Shown here: positions 52,198 through 60,014 of the stretch, piece by piece | Layout of the letters: each line of letters starts with the position of its first letter | Position numbering within the stretch: the first letter of the stretch is position 1 | Made by a program: the position numbers and the translations under genes | DNA from: Pseudomonas brassicacearum subsp. brassicacearum | GTDB taxonomy: Bacteria; Pseudomonadota; Gammaproteobacteria; Pseudomonadales; Pseudomonadaceae | Direction of reading: 5' to 3' | Assembly (NCBI RefSeq): GCF_008801605.1 | Contig: NZ_VZPJ01000003.1 | Span: 310,001-374,000, forward strand | Length of the DNA: 64,000 bases | Notes under the pieces: model-generated | The model's input: only the letters and a program-made list of their open reading frames with translations | Database searches by the model: none | Told to the model about the DNA's origin: nothing

Positions 52198-53334
52198 TCA
52201 AAGCGACCGCGCAATGATCTCCTTCATGATCTCATTGGTCCCGGCATAGATCCGCTGCACCCGCGCATCCGCCCACGCCCGGGCAATCGGGTATTCCCAC
52301 ATGAAGCCGTAGCCGCCATGCAACTGCACGCACTCGTCGAGCACCTTGCATTGCAGGTCGGTGCCCCAATACTTGGCCATCGCCGCCGTCGGCACGTCCA
52401 GCTTGCCTTGCAGGTGCAATTCCAGGCAACGGTCGACGAAGACCCGGCCGATCTGGATTTCGGTGGCCATTTCCGCGAGCTTGAAACGGGTGTTCTGGAA
52501 GTCTGCGATGGATTTGCCGAACGCCTTGCGCTCGCGGGTGTAGTCCAGGGTCCATTGCAGCGCCGCTTCGGCCGAAGCCAGGCCGCCGATGGCGACGGTC
52601 AGGCGCTCCTGAGGCAGCTCCTGCATCAAGTAGGCGAAGCCCATGCCGGCCTGCCCGAGCAGGTTCTCCTTCGGCACGCGGACATCCTGGAAGAACAGTT
52701 CCGACGTGTCCTGGGCCTTCATGCCGACTTTTTCCAGGCGCTTGCCCTTTTCAAAGCCCGGCGTACCCGCCTCCACCAGGAACAGGCTGGTGCCCTTGGC
52801 GCCGGCCTTCGGATCGGTCTTGGCGACCACGATCACCAGGTCTGCCAGGAAGCCGTTGGTGATGAAGGTCTTCGAGCCATTGATGACATATTCATCGCCG
52901 TCCAGCACCGCCGTGGTCTTCACCCCTTGCAGGTCGGAACCGGCGCCCGGCTCGGTCATGGCGATGGCCGTGACCATTTCGCCAGACACCAGCTTCGGCA
53001 GGTACTTATGTTTCAACGCTTCGCTGCCGTAATGCAGGATGTACGGTGCGACGATGTCGGAATGCAGCGAGAAGCCAATCCCTGTCAGCCCCAGGCGGCC
53101 GATCTCCTCGATCACCACCGTGCTGTAGAGAAAATCTGCGTCCAGCCCCCCATAGGCTTCCGGGAGGTGCGAGCACAACATGCCCGCCTCCCCTGCCTTG
53201 TTCCAGAGCTGGCGATCGACATGCCCCTGTTTTTCCCACTGGCTGTGGTACGGCACGGCTTCTTTTTCAAGGAAGGTTCGTACGCTGTCGCGAAACAACT
53301 CGTGCTCGGGACTGAACAGTGTTCTTGGGATCAT
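52198..53334 (-). CDS. Acyl-CoA dehydrogenase, long-chain (LCAD)-like
   Basis: 378-aa FAD enzyme oxidising acyl-CoA to enoyl-CoA. FAD/substrate signatures TEPGAGSDLQGVKT (128-141) and ITNGFLADLVIVVAKT. The C-terminal motif is YAGTNEIMKEIIARSL, without Glu at the position where MCAD/SCAD carry it (YEGT); instead LPQER (Glu243) matches the catalytic Glu of LCAD and isovaleryl-CoA types, so it belongs there. ATG 53334 is chosen; the open frame to 53565 is upstream noise. Divergent from the GlxA-type regulator, 145 nt away, which may control it. Confidence 0.94.
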   Translation of the reverse strand: MIPRTLFSPEHELFRDSVRTFLEKEAVPYHSQWEKQGHVDRQLWNKAGEAGMLCSHLPEAYGGLDADFLYSTVVIEEIGRLGLTGIGFSLHSDIVAPYILHYGSEALKHKYLPKLVSGEMVTAIAMTEPGAGSDLQGVKTTAVLDGDEYVINGSKTFITNGFLADLVIVVAKTDPKAGAKGTSLFLVEAGTPGFEKGKRLEKVGMKAQDTSELFFQDVRVPKENLLGQAGMGFAYLMQELPQERLTVAIGGLASAEAALQWTLDYTRERKAFGKSIADFQNTRFKLAEMATEIQIGRVFVDRCLELHLQGKLDVPTAAMAKYWGTDLQCKVLDECVQLHGGYGFMWEYPIARAWADARVQRIYAGTNEIMKEIIARSL

Positions 53335-53479
53335 GGCGCACCTTTGGTTATTGTTGGGCGTGGTTATCCGACAGAGCCTAAGCCTGCAGGGTACGACAGG
53401 ACACTGGACACATCCGACAAAAAATAAGACGATCCAGCCGTCTGTTGACCACTTTCCCCTATAAAAATAAAGATGAATT

Positions 53480-54475
53480 ATGTCTATGCACGCCTCCACG
53501 CCCTTGCGGCGCGTCAGCATCCTGGCAATCGACCGGGTCTTCGCCTCCACCCTCATGCAAGCCAAGGATTTTTTCCACCTGGCCAGCCTGCGCTATGGCA
53601 AACAACTGGGCCACGGCCTGACGCCGGCGTTTGAAACCCGGCTGGTCAGCCCCGATGGCAAACCGGTGAACAGCTTCAGCGATGTGATCATGCCGGTGGA
53701 CGGCGGCCTGGAAAACACCGATGTCATCATCCTGCCGGCCTTCTGGGACGATTTCGCCACCCTCTGCCAACGTTATCCCCAGGTCCTGCCTTGGCTGCGC
53801 GAACAACACGCGCGCGGTGCGGTACTCTGCGGCGAAGCCACCGGGGTGTTCTGGCTGGCGGAGGCCGGGCTGCTCGACGGCAAGGAAGCCACCACCTACT
53901 GGCGTTTCTTCAATGCCTTCAAGGAGCGCTTCCCCCAGGTATACCTGAACCAGGACAAGCACCTGACCGACGCCGACAACCTGTTCTGCGCCGGCGGCAC
54001 GACCTCAGCCTGCGACCTCTACATTTACCTCATCGAACGCTTCTGTGGCGCCAACGTCGCCCAGGCCGTGGCGCGGGACATCCTGTATGAGGTGCAACGC
54101 AGCTATTCGCCTGGGCGGATCGGCTTCGGCGGGCAGAAACTGCACCAGGACGTGATCATCCTGCAGATCCAGCAATGGCTCGAAGAGCACTTCGCCGATA
54201 AATTCCGCTTCGAGGACGTTGCCCGGGAACATGGCATGAGCATCCGCAACTTCATGCGCCGCTTCCAGACCGCCACTGGCGACAAACCGCTGCATTACCT
54301 GCAACGGCTGCGGATCGAAACCGCCAAGGGCCTGCTCTCCGGCAGCCGCAAGAGCATCAAGACCATCAGCTATGAAGTCGGCTACGACGACGCGAGCTTT
54401 TTCGCCCGGCTGTTCCGGCAACATACCGACCTGTCGCCGAACCAGTATCGGCAGCAGTTCCAGCAGGCGGCGTAG
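53480..54475 (+). CDS. GlxA-type AraC-family transcriptional regulator
   Basis: 331 aa. N-terminal DJ-1/PfpI (class I amidotransferase-like) domain, about 10-185, with the nucleophile-elbow region ARGAVLCGEATGVFWLAEAG, then an AraC-type double helix-turn-helix (~225-325; FEDVAREHGMSIRNFMRRF and TISYEVGYDDASFFARLF). Such proteins often sense amino-acid or amine derivatives such as betaine or carnitine. Divergent from the acyl-CoA dehydrogenase gene; that gene or a distant one may be the target. Confidence 0.93.
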   Translation: MSMHASTPLRRVSILAIDRVFASTLMQAKDFFHLASLRYGKQLGHGLTPAFETRLVSPDGKPVNSFSDVIMPVDGGLENTDVIILPAFWDDFATLCQRYPQVLPWLREQHARGAVLCGEATGVFWLAEAGLLDGKEATTYWRFFNAFKERFPQVYLNQDKHLTDADNLFCAGGTTSACDLYIYLIERFCGANVAQAVARDILYEVQRSYSPGRIGFGGQKLHQDVIILQIQQWLEEHFADKFRFEDVAREHGMSIRNFMRRFQTATGDKPLHYLQRLRIETAKGLLSGSRKSIKTISYEVGYDDASFFARLFRQHTDLSPNQYRQQFQQAA

Positions 54476-54500
54476 CCCGAGGGCTTGGCAACGATCCACT

Positions 54501-54587
54501 GTGGGAGCGAGCTTGCTCGCGATGGCGGTGGTTCAGCAGCACTGATGTTGACTGACACGACGCCATCGCGAGCAGGCTCGCTCCCAC
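54501..54587. repeat. REP inverted pair after the GlxA-type gene
   Basis: GTGGGAGCGAGCTTGCTCGC at 54501-54523 and its complement at 54562-54587. It precedes a bidirectional terminator. Confidence 0.88.
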
Positions 54588-54614
54588 AGGCTCAGATGGG
54601 GAATATGCACATAC

Positions 54615-54646
54615 AAAAAAGGCCCGCAATCGCAGGCCCTTTTTTG
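54615..54646. terminator. Bidirectional terminator between glxA-type gene and zapE
   Basis: AAAAAAGGCCCGC AATC GCAGGCCCTTTTTT, a GC stem flanked by A and T runs, usable from both strands, between convergent genes. Confidence 0.88.
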
Positions 54647-54659
54647 TGCTCCGAATCCC

Positions 54660-55754
54660 CTACGGCTTATGCGCCCGCGCCAGGAATTCGTGGGACTGCA
54701 TCTCCAGCAAGCGACTCAAGGTCCGTTGGAATTCGAAGGTCAGGCGACCGCCGGTGTAGAGGTCCTTGAGTTCGACTTCGGCCGAAATGATCAGCTTCAC
54801 GTTACGGTCGTAGAACTCGTCGACCATGTTGATGAAGCGACGGGCGATGTCGTCGGTGGTGACGCTCATCTGCTCGACGTTGCTCAGCAGCACGGCGTGG
54901 AAGATCTTGCCCAGTTCGATGTAGTCGTTCTGGCTGCGAGGGCCGTCGCACAGTTCGCGAAAGTCGAACCAGGCCACGTCATCGCACGTACGCACAGCGC
55001 GGATTTCGCGATTTTCGATGACCAATACATCATTTTCCACAGCCTGGGTGCATTCCGGCGTCAGGGCGCGGAAGCTCTTGCGCAGGCTCTCCTGGGCAGC
55101 GGCATCCAACGGGAAGTGGAACAGCTCCGCTTGTTCGAGGTGACGCAGGCGGTAGTCGACGCCGCTGTCGACGTTGACGATTTCAGTGTGTTCCTTGATC
55201 AGCGCGATGGCCGGCAGGAAACGCGCCCGCTGCAGGCCGTCCTTGTACAGGCCGTCCGGCACGATGTTCGAGGTGGCGACCAGGGTCACGCCGTTCTTGA
55301 ACAGCTCTTCCATCAAGGTGCCGAGGATCATGGCGTCGGTGATGTCGGAAACGAAGAACTCATCGAAGCAGATCACCCGGGTCTCGTCGGAAAAACGCTT
55401 GGCGATGATGGTCAGCGGGTTCTTCTCGCCGCCCAGGGTCTTCATTTCCTCGTGCACGCGCTTCATGAAGCGGTGGAAGTGCGTCCGTGTCTTCTCCTTG
55501 AACGGCAACGCTTCGAAGAAGGTGTCCACCAGGTAGGTCTTGCCACGGCCCACGCCGCCCCAGAAATACAGGCCCTTGACCGGTGTCTGGTCTTTTTTGC
55601 CGAACAGTTTGCCCAACAGGCCGGGCTTGTTGTTCGCCGCCGCGACCAGGTCGTCGTACAGGCGTTGCAAATGCCGCACCGCCGTTTCCTGGGCTGCGTC
55701 GTGGAAGAACTCCGGGCGTTTCAGATCAGCTTGATATCGTTCTAGGGGCGTCAT
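54660..55754 (-). CDS. zapE: Cell division ATPase ZapE
   Basis: 364-aa AAA+-like ATPase that associates with the Z ring under stress in E. coli. Walker A GLYFWGGVGRGKTYLVD, Walker B VICFDEFFVSD, sensor LVATSNIVPDGLYKDGLQ. ATG 55754 is chosen (MTPLERYQAD); an upstream in-frame TTG at 55766 adds four residues. A terminator-like hairpin (55773-55802) ends only ~19 nt upstream of the ATG, so expression may depend on read-through from trpS. Confidence 0.95.
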   Translation of the reverse strand: MTPLERYQADLKRPEFFHDAAQETAVRHLQRLYDDLVAAANNKPGLLGKLFGKKDQTPVKGLYFWGGVGRGKTYLVDTFFEALPFKEKTRTHFHRFMKRVHEEMKTLGGEKNPLTIIAKRFSDETRVICFDEFFVSDITDAMILGTLMEELFKNGVTLVATSNIVPDGLYKDGLQRARFLPAIALIKEHTEIVNVDSGVDYRLRHLEQAELFHFPLDAAAQESLRKSFRALTPECTQAVENDVLVIENREIRAVRTCDDVAWFDFRELCDGPRSQNDYIELGKIFHAVLLSNVEQMSVTTDDIARRFINMVDEFYDRNVKLIISAEVELKDLYTGGRLTFEFQRTLSRLLEMQSHEFLARAHKP

Positions 55755-55772
55755 ATTCGTTAGCAAGGCAAC

Positions 55773-55836
55773 AAAAACGGGCCGTCACTGTAGCGACGGC
55801 CCAGAGGAATGGCAATCGGCCCTTATTCGGGCCGAT
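55773..55836 (-). terminator. Double hairpin and U tract between trpS and zapE
   Basis: On the minus strand, ATCGGCCCGAATAAGGGCCG (55836-55815) then GGGCCGTCGCTACAGTGACG with its complement (55802-55779), followed by GTTTTTG (55773-55777). It is a good Rho-independent terminator after trpS, but lies immediately before zapE on the same strand. Confidence 0.82.
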
Positions 55837-55856
55837 GGTCGGGTGACGTGCCCGGA

Positions 55857-57212
55857 TCAGTCCTGGGCAGGCGTCAGGGCAACGCGCAACGCATCGATGG
55901 CTGCATCCCGGGCGGCGCTGTTGGCGAAGGCCGGGCTGTTCGCCACGCACTCGCCTTCGAGCCAGACGCTGAAACTCAGGTCGTCGCTGCGTAAGTCCAA
56001 GGGCTGGCCGGACTGCAATTGCTTGGTCACCTGCCCTGCGGTCTTGCCGTCGGCAAAATTGTTCGACAGCAACAGTTGCTCGCCGTCGGCGGCCAGTAGA
56101 CGGAAGCGGAAACTGCCGTCGTCTTCGCGGAAGCTGACGAAGCGTGCTGCCTTGGCGGCTTTTTTCTTGGTGCTGGCGGCCACCTGGACCTGGCTGACAA
56201 ACGAACGCAGGCCAACGGCCTCGCGCAGTTCGTTGAGGAACGGCGTCGCCACGGCCCGGGCTTTTTTCGCGCCCAGTTGCAGGATGTCTTCAAGGTCCGA
56301 TGGACGCTCGATGAACTGGTGATAACGCTCGCGCGCTTCACCCAGCTCGCTGTCGAGCAGTTGGAACAGGCGGTTCTTGGCTTCGCCCCAACCCAGGCCT
56401 TGCAGCAGTTCGCTGCGGAACTCGGCGGACTGTTCGGCAGTGGCGAAGGCCTGGAACAGGGTGAACAGGTGCGAATTGTCCGGATCCTTGGCTTCGCCCG
56501 GGGCACGCGAGTCGGTAACGATCCGCGAGATCGCGTCCTTCATGTCCTTGGCGCTGCTGAACAACGGGATGGTGTTGTCATAGCTCTTGGACATCTTGCG
56601 GCCATCGAGGCCCGGCAACGTGGCGACGCTTTCCTCGATCAGCGCCTCGGGCATGGTGAAGAACTCCTTGCCCTGGCCGAACAGATGATTGAAGCGCTGA
56701 CCGATGTCGCGGGCCATTTCCACGTGCTGGATCTGGTCGCGACCGACCGGCACCTTGTGGGCGTTGAACATCAGGATATCGGCGGCCATCAACACCGGGT
56801 AGCTGTACAGCCCCATGGTGATGCCGGCGTCCGGGTCTTCACCGGCCTCGACGTTCTTGTCCACCGACGCCTTGTAGGCGTGGGCACGGTTGAGCAGGCC
56901 CTTGGCGGCGACGCAGGTCAGCAGCCAGGTCAGCTCCGGGATCTCGGGAATATCGGACTGGCGATAGAACGTCACGCGGTCCACATCCAGGCCGCCGGCC
57001 AGCCACGTGGCGGCGATTTCCAGGCGCGAACGCTGGATACGCAGCGGGTCATCGCACTTGATCAGGGCGTGGTAGTCGGCCAGGAAGTAGAACGAATCGG
57101 CGTTGCTGTCGCGGCTGGCGAGGATCGCCGGACGGATGGCGCCGGCATAGTTGCCCAGGTGCGGGGTGCCGGTGGTGGTGATGCCGGTCAGGATACGGGT
57201 ACGCGTCGTCAT
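55857..57212 (-). CDS. trpS: Tryptophanyl-tRNA synthetase with C-terminal extension
   Basis: 451-aa class I aminoacyl-tRNA synthetase charging tRNA-Trp. HIGH-like TGTPHLGNYAGAI (14-26) and KMSKS at 206-210 within GRKMSKSYDN. The catalytic and anticodon parts end near 345, the size of a usual ~335-aa TrpRS; the next ~100 residues form an additional domain (ARFVSFREDDGSFRFRLLAAD, then a half repeat) resembling the YegP/DUF1508 beta-type unit, joined by a Lys/Ala-rich linker. Such longer TrpRS occur in Pseudomonas. ATG 57212. Confidence 0.95.
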   Translation of the reverse strand: MTTRTRILTGITTTGTPHLGNYAGAIRPAILASRDSNADSFYFLADYHALIKCDDPLRIQRSRLEIAATWLAGGLDVDRVTFYRQSDIPEIPELTWLLTCVAAKGLLNRAHAYKASVDKNVEAGEDPDAGITMGLYSYPVLMAADILMFNAHKVPVGRDQIQHVEMARDIGQRFNHLFGQGKEFFTMPEALIEESVATLPGLDGRKMSKSYDNTIPLFSSAKDMKDAISRIVTDSRAPGEAKDPDNSHLFTLFQAFATAEQSAEFRSELLQGLGWGEAKNRLFQLLDSELGEARERYHQFIERPSDLEDILQLGAKKARAVATPFLNELREAVGLRSFVSQVQVAASTKKKAAKAARFVSFREDDGSFRFRLLAADGEQLLLSNNFADGKTAGQVTKQLQSGQPLDLRSDDLSFSVWLEGECVANSPAFANSAARDAAIDALRVALTPAQD

Positions 57213-57236
57213 GGGTTATCGCTTGTCAGACTGCTG

Positions 57237-57866
57237 TCAATTCGAGAGGCGCGGCAGGATCAGATCCTTGAGATCGGTCAGCTTGCCATGAAAAAAGTGT
57301 CCGCATTCTGCCACTTTCAGCAGCTCATGGGGACGTTGGAGCGTGTCGGACCATTCGTAAACCAGTTGCGGATCGACCACTTCGTCGGTTTCCGGCTGGA
57401 TCACCGTCAACTCGCCGCTCATCGGCAAGGGCGACTGCTCGTCCAGGCGCATTACCGCCGGGGCCACCATGAACAGGTGCTTGACCGGTTGACCCTGGGC
57501 TTCCAGGCGCCCGCCCAGGCTGGCGGCGACAAAGCCGCCAAAGGAAAAACCGAACAGGGTCAGGGGCAATTGCGGGTATTTTTCCCGCAGCCATTGGGCG
57601 ACCGCCTGGGCGTCATCCACTTCGCCAGTGCCCATGTCGTGACTGCCGGCACTGGCCCCCACGCCACGATAATTGAAACGCAACGTAACCAGGCCAGCAT
57701 CGCGGGCAGTGCGTTGCAGGGTCGAGACCACTTTGTTGAGCATGGTCCCGCCCTGCACCGGGTTCGGGTGGCAGATCAGCGCCAGGCCACGGGGGGCCTC
57801 GTTGTCCAGGTACAAGGCTTCCAGTTGGCCCACCGGGCCATCGATGACTACAGGGGTTTCGCGCAT
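57237..57866 (-). CDS. Alpha/beta hydrolase (CC ester-hydrolase-like)
   Basis: 209 aa. Alpha/beta-hydrolase fold with nucleophile elbow GFSFGG (Ser near 110), oxyanion region LICHPNPVQGGTM (HPNP is typical of the YheT/COG2945 group), Asp in PETDEVVD and final His in CGHFFHG. ATG 57866 was chosen; an in-frame TTG at 57872 would add two residues. Substrate unknown. It lies upstream of trpS on the same strand, 24 nt apart, so they may be co-transcribed. Confidence 0.9.
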   Translation of the reverse strand: MRETPVVIDGPVGQLEALYLDNEAPRGLALICHPNPVQGGTMLNKVVSTLQRTARDAGLVTLRFNYRGVGASAGSHDMGTGEVDDAQAVAQWLREKYPQLPLTLFGFSFGGFVAASLGGRLEAQGQPVKHLFMVAPAVMRLDEQSPLPMSGELTVIQPETDEVVDPQLVYEWSDTLQRPHELLKVAECGHFFHGKLTDLKDLILPRLSN

Positions 57867-58013
57867 AAGCAAGGGAAAGAACTCCGTGACCTCGAATTGG
57901 GTCGACTCGTCTAGCTAAAGTCTGTGCCTGGCATGATTGCGATGTTCTTCGCGGTATACAGCGCAGGTCCGAGCCGTTAACGTAAAGCAAAGCCGTTTAT
58001 AGAGGAAGGACTC

Positions 58014-58451
58014 GTGGAACACTCGCTCTTAGTTTGGTTGTTGCCGACTCTTGCCCTGGTTGCCGGTGTCGCCATTGGATTCCTGCTTGCCCGACTGCTG
58101 CCCAACGCGGTGCCCAACAGCACGCAACGTCAGCTGGACGACATCCAGGAACGTTTCGACAGTTATCAGAATGAAGTGGTCACTCACTTCAACAGCACCG
58201 CTTCTCTGGTGAAAAAACTCACCCAGAGCTACCAGGACGTCCAGGATCATTTGTCCGAGGGTGCCAATCGCCTGGCCCTGGACGAGCAGACTCGCCAGCG
58301 CCTGCTGGCCGCCCTGCAAGCCGATGCGGCACAGACTCCACGGGAACGCCTGACCCCACCGAAAGGGATCCAGGAACCGCCGCGGGACTACGCCCCCAAG
58401 GCCCCGAATTCACCCGGCATGCTCGATGAGCATTACGGTTTGAAGAAGTAA
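58014..58451 (+). CDS. YhcB/DUF1043 family envelope protein (ZapG-like)
   Basis: 145 aa. One N-terminal helix (LPTLALVAGVAIGFLLARLL, residues 11-30), then a cytoplasmic coiled coil (QRQLDDIQERFDSYQNEV through ~95) and a disordered Pro-rich C-terminus. E. coli YhcB (ZapG) helps coordinate elongation and division. The start is GTG 58014 with AGAGGAAGG upstream. Divergent from the hydrolase. Ends with a strong terminator. Confidence 0.9.
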   Translation: MEHSLLVWLLPTLALVAGVAIGFLLARLLPNAVPNSTQRQLDDIQERFDSYQNEVVTHFNSTASLVKKLTQSYQDVQDHLSEGANRLALDEQTRQRLLAALQADAAQTPRERLTPPKGIQEPPRDYAPKAPNSPGMLDEHYGLKK

Positions 58452-58470
58452 TCGCCAAGCCACAACCAAA

Positions 58471-58506
58471 AGCCCGCCCGATCACATGATCGGGCGGGCT
58501 TTTTTA
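58471..58506 (+). terminator. Terminator after the yhcB-like gene
   Basis: AGCCCGCCCGATCA/TGATCGGGCGGGCT with a 6-T tail; strongly symmetric, preceded by A-rich sequence, so it may also act on the opposite strand after doeD. Confidence 0.93.
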
Positions 58507-58528
58507 TTGCCTCAGGAAAATCCCCCCT

Positions 58529-58615
58529 GTGGGAGCGAGCCTGCTCGCGATGAGGCCAGCACATCCAACATTACCGTCTCAGGCAGACCGCCATCGCGAG
58601 CAGGCTCGCTCCCAC
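58529..58615. repeat. REP inverted pair after doeD
   Basis: GTGGGAGCGAGCCTGCTCGC at 58529-58552 and its complement at 58592-58615, in the convergent gap between the yhcB-like gene and doeD. Confidence 0.88.
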
Positions 58616-58628
58616 ATTTAAAGCGGGC

Positions 58629-60014
58629 TTAAGCCAACACCTCACCCGCCACCTGATCGATAGCCCCTTTGGTGATGTCGACGATCAGGTCCGCATCCTC
58701 GCGAGTCAGGATCAGTGGCGGGGCGAAGCCCAGGATGTCGCCGTGGGGCATGGCGCGGGCGATCATGCCGCGTTCCAGGCAGGCGGCCGAGACCTTCGGG
58801 CCGACTTTCAGTGCCGGGTCGAATGCCGTGCGCTGTTCACGGTCAGCCATGAACTCCACCGCCGCCAGCATGCCGTCACCACGCACCTCTCCCACCAACG
58901 GATGACCTTCAAGGGTTTCACGCAGGCGACGATTCAGGTAGCCACCCACGTCCTCGGCGTTGGCCGTGAGGTTTTCCCGTTCAAGAATGTCGAGGTTCGC
59001 CAGTGCCGCCGCCGCGCAAATCGGGTGCCCGGAATAGGTCCAGCCATGGCCCATGGCCCCTTCGGCCTGGGAGGCTTTTTCAATCACGCTCCAGACCTTT
59101 TCCCCGATGATCACCGCTGACAGGGGCGCATAGGCACTGGTCAGGCCTTTGGCGGTGGTGATCAGGTCCGGCTTCATGCCGTAGCGCTGGCTGCCCATCT
59201 TCGAACCCAGGCGGCCGAACGCGCAGACCACTTCATCGGCAATCAGCAGCACGTCGTATTTTTTCAGCACGGCCTGGATCGCATCCCAATAACCGGCAGG
59301 GGGAACGATGATGCCCCCGGTGCCCATCAACGGTTCGCCAATGAACGCCGCCACGGTATCCGGGCCTTCGGCGAGGATCATTTTTTCCAGCTCATCAGCG
59401 CAATACCGGACGAAGGCCGCTTCATCCATGCCCGTCGGGGCCTTGCGATACCAGTGTGGGCACACGGTGTGCTTGACCCCTTCGACCGGCAGGTCGAAAT
59501 GCTGGTGGAAGGTCGCAAGCCCTGTGAGGCTGCCGGTCATGATGCCCGAGCCATGGTAGCCACGGTCCCGTGAAATGATTTTCTTCTTCAGCGGCCGGCC
59601 CAGTACGTTGTTGTAGTAGCGCACCAGCTTGACCTGGGTTTCGTTGGCATCGGAGCCGGACAATCCGTAATAGACCTTCTTCATCCCCTCCGGCGCCCAG
59701 TCCATGATGCGACTGGACAGCTCGATGATCGCCTCGCTCGAATGGCCGACGTAGGTGTGGTAGTAGGCCAGTTCCTTGGCCTGTTTATAGATGGCGTCGG
59801 CTACCTCGGTGCGGCCGTAACCGATGTTCACGCAGTAGAGGCCGGCAAAGGCATCGATGAACTCACGGCCTTCATGGTCGCGAATGCGAATGCCTGACGC
59901 ACTCTTGATGATCCGGCCCTTGAGCGCGCCGCTGGCGTGGTCGTGGGCGTGGGTCGAGGGGTGCATGAAATGCGCACGGTCTTGTTCGAACAGCGTGTTG
60001 AGTTCTTGGCTCAT
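58629..60014 (-). CDS. doeD: Probable diaminobutyrate transaminase DoeD
   Basis: 461-aa class-III PLP aminotransferase. Asp260 (LLIADEVVCAFGRLG) binds the PLP nitrogen and Lys289 (TTAKGLTSAYAPLSA) forms the Schiff base. In the ectoine pathway DoeD converts L-2,4-diaminobutyrate to aspartate semialdehyde. ATG 60014 overlaps the upstream aldehyde-dehydrogenase stop by 4 nt; the open frame to 60233 is inside that gene. The family also includes beta-alanine and taurine transaminases, so the role rests on the doeA-B-X-C-D context. Confidence 0.85.
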   Translation of the reverse strand: MSQELNTLFEQDRAHFMHPSTHAHDHASGALKGRIIKSASGIRIRDHEGREFIDAFAGLYCVNIGYGRTEVADAIYKQAKELAYYHTYVGHSSEAIIELSSRIMDWAPEGMKKVYYGLSGSDANETQVKLVRYYNNVLGRPLKKKIISRDRGYHGSGIMTGSLTGLATFHQHFDLPVEGVKHTVCPHWYRKAPTGMDEAAFVRYCADELEKMILAEGPDTVAAFIGEPLMGTGGIIVPPAGYWDAIQAVLKKYDVLLIADEVVCAFGRLGSKMGSQRYGMKPDLITTAKGLTSAYAPLSAVIIGEKVWSVIEKASQAEGAMGHGWTYSGHPICAAAALANLDILERENLTANAEDVGGYLNRRLRETLEGHPLVGEVRGDGMLAAVEFMADREQRTAFDPALKVGPKVSAACLERGMIARAMPHGDILGFAPPLILTREDADLIVDITKGAIDQVAGEVLA

